From an uncultured Alphaproteobacteria bacterium (GTDB lineage Bacteria; Pseudomonadota; Alphaproteobacteria; RF32; CAG-239), in contig CALYAY010000001.1 in the NCBI GenBank assembly GCA_944393695.1, forward strand, positions 1-64,000: a DNA stretch of 64,000 nt, in the 5' to 3' direction. Shown here piece by piece: positions 61,829-64,000 of the stretch. The notes beneath the pieces were generated by a model. That model made no database searches. It saw only the letters and a program-made list of their open reading frames with translations, and had not been told where the DNA came from. Position 1 is the first letter of the stretch; the number at the start of each line of letters is the position of its first letter. The position numbers and the translations under genes were made by a program.

Positions 61829-61946
61829 GGCTCTCTCCCTTTTAATTCTGCCCGCAGTGTGCAAAATATCGCCAACCGATTTGCATTTTACGGATAAATG
61901 ATTAAGATAATTATTAGTATGGACATATTATAAGGGATTTACGAAA

Positions 61947-62726
61947 ATGGCAAGTTCAACATCCAAACGCACGCAAAATATTTTAATCACCGGAGCTTCC
62001 AGCGGCATAGGCGAAGCCTTGGCCGTTCAATATGCCAAAAGCACCGCCAAGACCCTGTTTCTCTGCGGTCGCAACGAAGAACGCCTGCAGGATGTTGCAA
62101 GACGTTGCGAAAATCTTGGTTCTAAAGTTTATACCCAGATTATCGATGTCACCGACCGCGAAAAAATGCAGGACTGGATAAAATCCTGTTTCAAAAAAGC
62201 CGTCCCCGACACGATTATTGCCAATGCCGGCATCGGCAGCATCATAGAAACCACCGATTCAATCTATAATACCTTCAACACCAATGTCTTCGGTGTCATC
62301 AATACAATCCTCCCGGCCATAGACTTTTATAAAAAGAAAAAAGACACCCCGGAAGAAAAAAGCATTGTCATCATCAGTTCCCTGGCCGGTTACCACGGTC
62401 TGGCCACCTGTCCGTCATACAGCGCCAGCAAAGCCGCGGTTAAAGCCTACGGCGAAGCCCTGCGCGTCAAGCTGAAATCAGAAAAAATAAATGTAAATGT
62501 TGTTTGCCCGGGGTTTGTACGCTCCCGTTTAACCGACCAAAACACCTGCCCCATGCCTTTTTTCATGGAAGCTCCCGAGGCGGCAAAACTCATCATCGCC
62601 GGCATCCGCCAAAACAAAGCCGTCATATCATTTCCGCTGCCGCTGCGTTTTGCCACCTGGCTGGTTTCAATCCTGCCCAACTGCCTGAGCGACTTTATTT
62701 ACGGCCGGCTTCCGAATAAAGCATAA
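61947..62726 (+). CDS. Short-chain dehydrogenase/reductase
   Basis: A 259-residue NAD(P)-binding oxidoreductase of the classical SDR family. Cofactor motif TGASSGIG (residues ~15-22), NAG near 94, catalytic Ser in VIISSLAG, and YSASK with the Tyr/Lys pair near 155. The C-terminus is hydrophobic (FATWLVSILPNCLSDFIYG), which suggests membrane association, as in KDSR-like or DltE-like SDRs. Substrate unknown. It is convergent with the ampG-like gene and overlaps it by 60 bases. Confidence 0.93.
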   Translation: MASSTSKRTQNILITGASSGIGEALAVQYAKSTAKTLFLCGRNEERLQDVARRCENLGSKVYTQIIDVTDREKMQDWIKSCFKKAVPDTIIANAGIGSIIETTDSIYNTFNTNVFGVINTILPAIDFYKKKKDTPEEKSIVIISSLAGYHGLATCPSYSASKAAVKAYGEALRVKLKSEKINVNVVCPGFVRSRLTDQNTCPMPFFMEAPEAAKLIIAGIRQNKAVISFPLPLRFATWLVSILPNCLSDFIYGRLPNKA

Positions 62727-63971
62727 AATAATCAACCCCGGAACAACCATCAGCGACGTAATAACAAAAAACATCGGCCAGCCGGCAAGTTCAACCATTT
62801 TCCCAGATGTCGCCGCCACCGCATCCCGGGCCAGACTCATCAGGGACGATAACAAAGCATATTGCGTTGCCGTATACGCCACACTGCACAAAGATGACAG
62901 ATAAGCCACAAAAGCCGCCACGCTCATCCCGCCGGAAACATTGTCCAGCGTAATACAGCCGGTTAAAACATAAATATTATGTCCGGCATATGCCTGCCCG
63001 ACAAATACCAGTGTTGTCAGCCCTTGCAAAACACCGCATATCCACAACGATTTATAAATTCCGCAGCGGTTAACCAGCACCCCGCCGGCCAAACCGCCCA
63101 AAATCGTCGCCAGCATCCCGAAGCCTTTTGAAATATACGCGATTTCCGCCGTTGAAAATCCCATTTTCACATAAAACACATTCGCCATCGGTCCCATATA
63201 AGCATCGCTCATCTTATACAAAAACACAAACAACAGCACCAACTTCCAGTCCGAACGCCGCATAAAATCCCTAAACGGTGCCACCACCGCCTTTTCCGTA
63301 AAAGCCTTAAACCTTTCCCGCCGGGTTCCCTCAAACGATTCTTCCTTATAATGACGGTCTTTCGCCGGCTCCCGGCAGCACAAAACCGTTACAATACCGA
63401 CCGATGCCCCGCCGGCCATAATCAGATAAACCTGTTGCCAGCTCATATGCGCCGCCAGCCACAGCGCTATTGCTCCCGAAAAAATAAGCCCCAGCCTGTA
63501 TCCCAAAACAAAAACAGCAGCAGCCGCTCCTTGTTCCTTATCTCTGAAACTTTCCACCCGGAAAGCATCCAGTACCACATCTTGCGAAGCCGAAGCAAAA
63601 ACCACCACCAGCGCCACTGCCGCCAGCCAACAGGTATGCTCTGCCGGATTTATTGACGCCATCATCGCAATAGCGGCCATCATCACCAGTTGCGTAAACA
63701 AAGCCCATCCCCGGCGCCGTCCCAAACGTCCGAACAACGGCAGATTCACCCGGTCAATAACCGGCGCCCACAGCCACTTAAAACTATACGGCGTCTTCAC
63801 CAGAGAAAACACGCCGATAAGCGCATAAGAAATCTGCGCCGCATCCAGCCACAGACTGAGCGTCCCGCTCACCAGCATCAGCGGAAAACCGCTCGAAAAT
63901 CCTAATCCGGTCATCACCAGCATACGCCGGTCGGCATAAATGCTTAATGCCTTCAGCCATTTTTGCAACAT
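62667..63971 (-). CDS. ampG: AmpG-like MFS permease
   Basis: A 434-residue MFS transporter of the AmpG family, which imports anhydro-muropeptides for wall recycling. About 12 membrane segments; signatures: MTGLGFSSGFPLMLVSGTLS, SFKWLWAPVIDRVNLPLFGR, GRRRGWALFTQL, and SQDVVLDAFRVE. ATG 63971 has GGA 6 bases upstream; a TTG at 63989 is less likely. Its 3' end overlaps the SDR gene by 60 bases. The gene is complete, starting 29 bases before the window end. Confidence 0.9.
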   Translation of the reverse strand: MLQKWLKALSIYADRRMLVMTGLGFSSGFPLMLVSGTLSLWLDAAQISYALIGVFSLVKTPYSFKWLWAPVIDRVNLPLFGRLGRRRGWALFTQLVMMAAIAMMASINPAEHTCWLAAVALVVVFASASQDVVLDAFRVESFRDKEQGAAAAVFVLGYRLGLIFSGAIALWLAAHMSWQQVYLIMAGGASVGIVTVLCCREPAKDRHYKEESFEGTRRERFKAFTEKAVVAPFRDFMRRSDWKLVLLFVFLYKMSDAYMGPMANVFYVKMGFSTAEIAYISKGFGMLATILGGLAGGVLVNRCGIYKSLWICGVLQGLTTLVFVGQAYAGHNIYVLTGCITLDNVSGGMSVAAFVAYLSSLCSVAYTATQYALLSSLMSLARDAVAATSGKMVELAGWPMFFVITSLMVVPGLIILCFIRKPAVNKVAQAVGQD

Positions 63972-64000
63972 GTCACATCCAATTTTCAAAAAACTGTTTT

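Overview
The window comes from a flagellated Gram-negative bacterium, most likely an alphaproteobacterium. Evidence seen: alphaproteobacterial-type flagellins, a DUF2333 and a DUF2336 protein, a YlxR-L7Ae fusion, zinc-less L36, and many GTCATCCTCGGG-type palindromes. The moderate GC, the Cys-rich secreted proteins with DUF1566-like ends and the small accessory genes suggest an uncultured gut or host-associated lineage. That last point is inference.

Layout. 1-1250: the 3' end of a flagellin gene, a palindromic repeat cluster, and a small XRE-type HTH gene preceded by a strongly structured candidate RNA. 1262-8285: ettA, two unknown genes, then rpmJ, rpmH-rnpA-yidD-yidC-engB. 8286-16490: murJ, DUF2333, a NifU-like protein, a Bax-like protein, DUF2336, HD-GYP and gloB. 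16503-23957 (minus): the cell-shape and wall block ddl-miaA-mreB-mreC-mreD-mrdA-rodA. 24027-28900: DUF3108, a U32 tRNA-hydroxylation protein, trmL, ychF, pth and L25. 29052-32900: two small membrane proteins, a second repeat cluster, a complete flagellin gene, a third repeat cluster, and a second HTH/RNA cassette. 33008-53912 (minus): the rimP-nusA-ylxR-infB ... rbfA ... truB-rpsO-pnp series, broken up by rpsF-rpsR-rplI, comM, a large secreted pseudoprotease, an ankyrin protein and small unknown genes. 54063-63971: secreted Cys-rich proteins, a fourth repeat cluster, lptG, cysK, a Sel1 protein, Nudix, gmk, an SDR and an AmpG-like permease.

Most genes are housekeeping. The unusual material is in four layers. 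(1) A duplicated cassette of promoter, structured RNA, terminator and HTH gene lies downstream of each flagellin gene. The two RNA copies differ by compensatory changes in several helices. (2) Eight small minus-strand genes lack a Shine-Dalgarno sequence, have leaders almost purely A/T, and often carry a TTGACTTTTG-like promoter. They fall into three families: DUF1566-like, a beta-rich aromatic family, and paired membrane proteins. (3) Palindromic repeats are clustered between genes, and one has entered a secreted protein in frame. (4) Two enzyme-like proteins have lost catalytic residues: a trypsin-fold pseudoprotease fused to a CsgG-like domain, and a Bax-like protein.

No tRNA, rRNA, CRISPR array, transposase, prophage or replication origin was seen.
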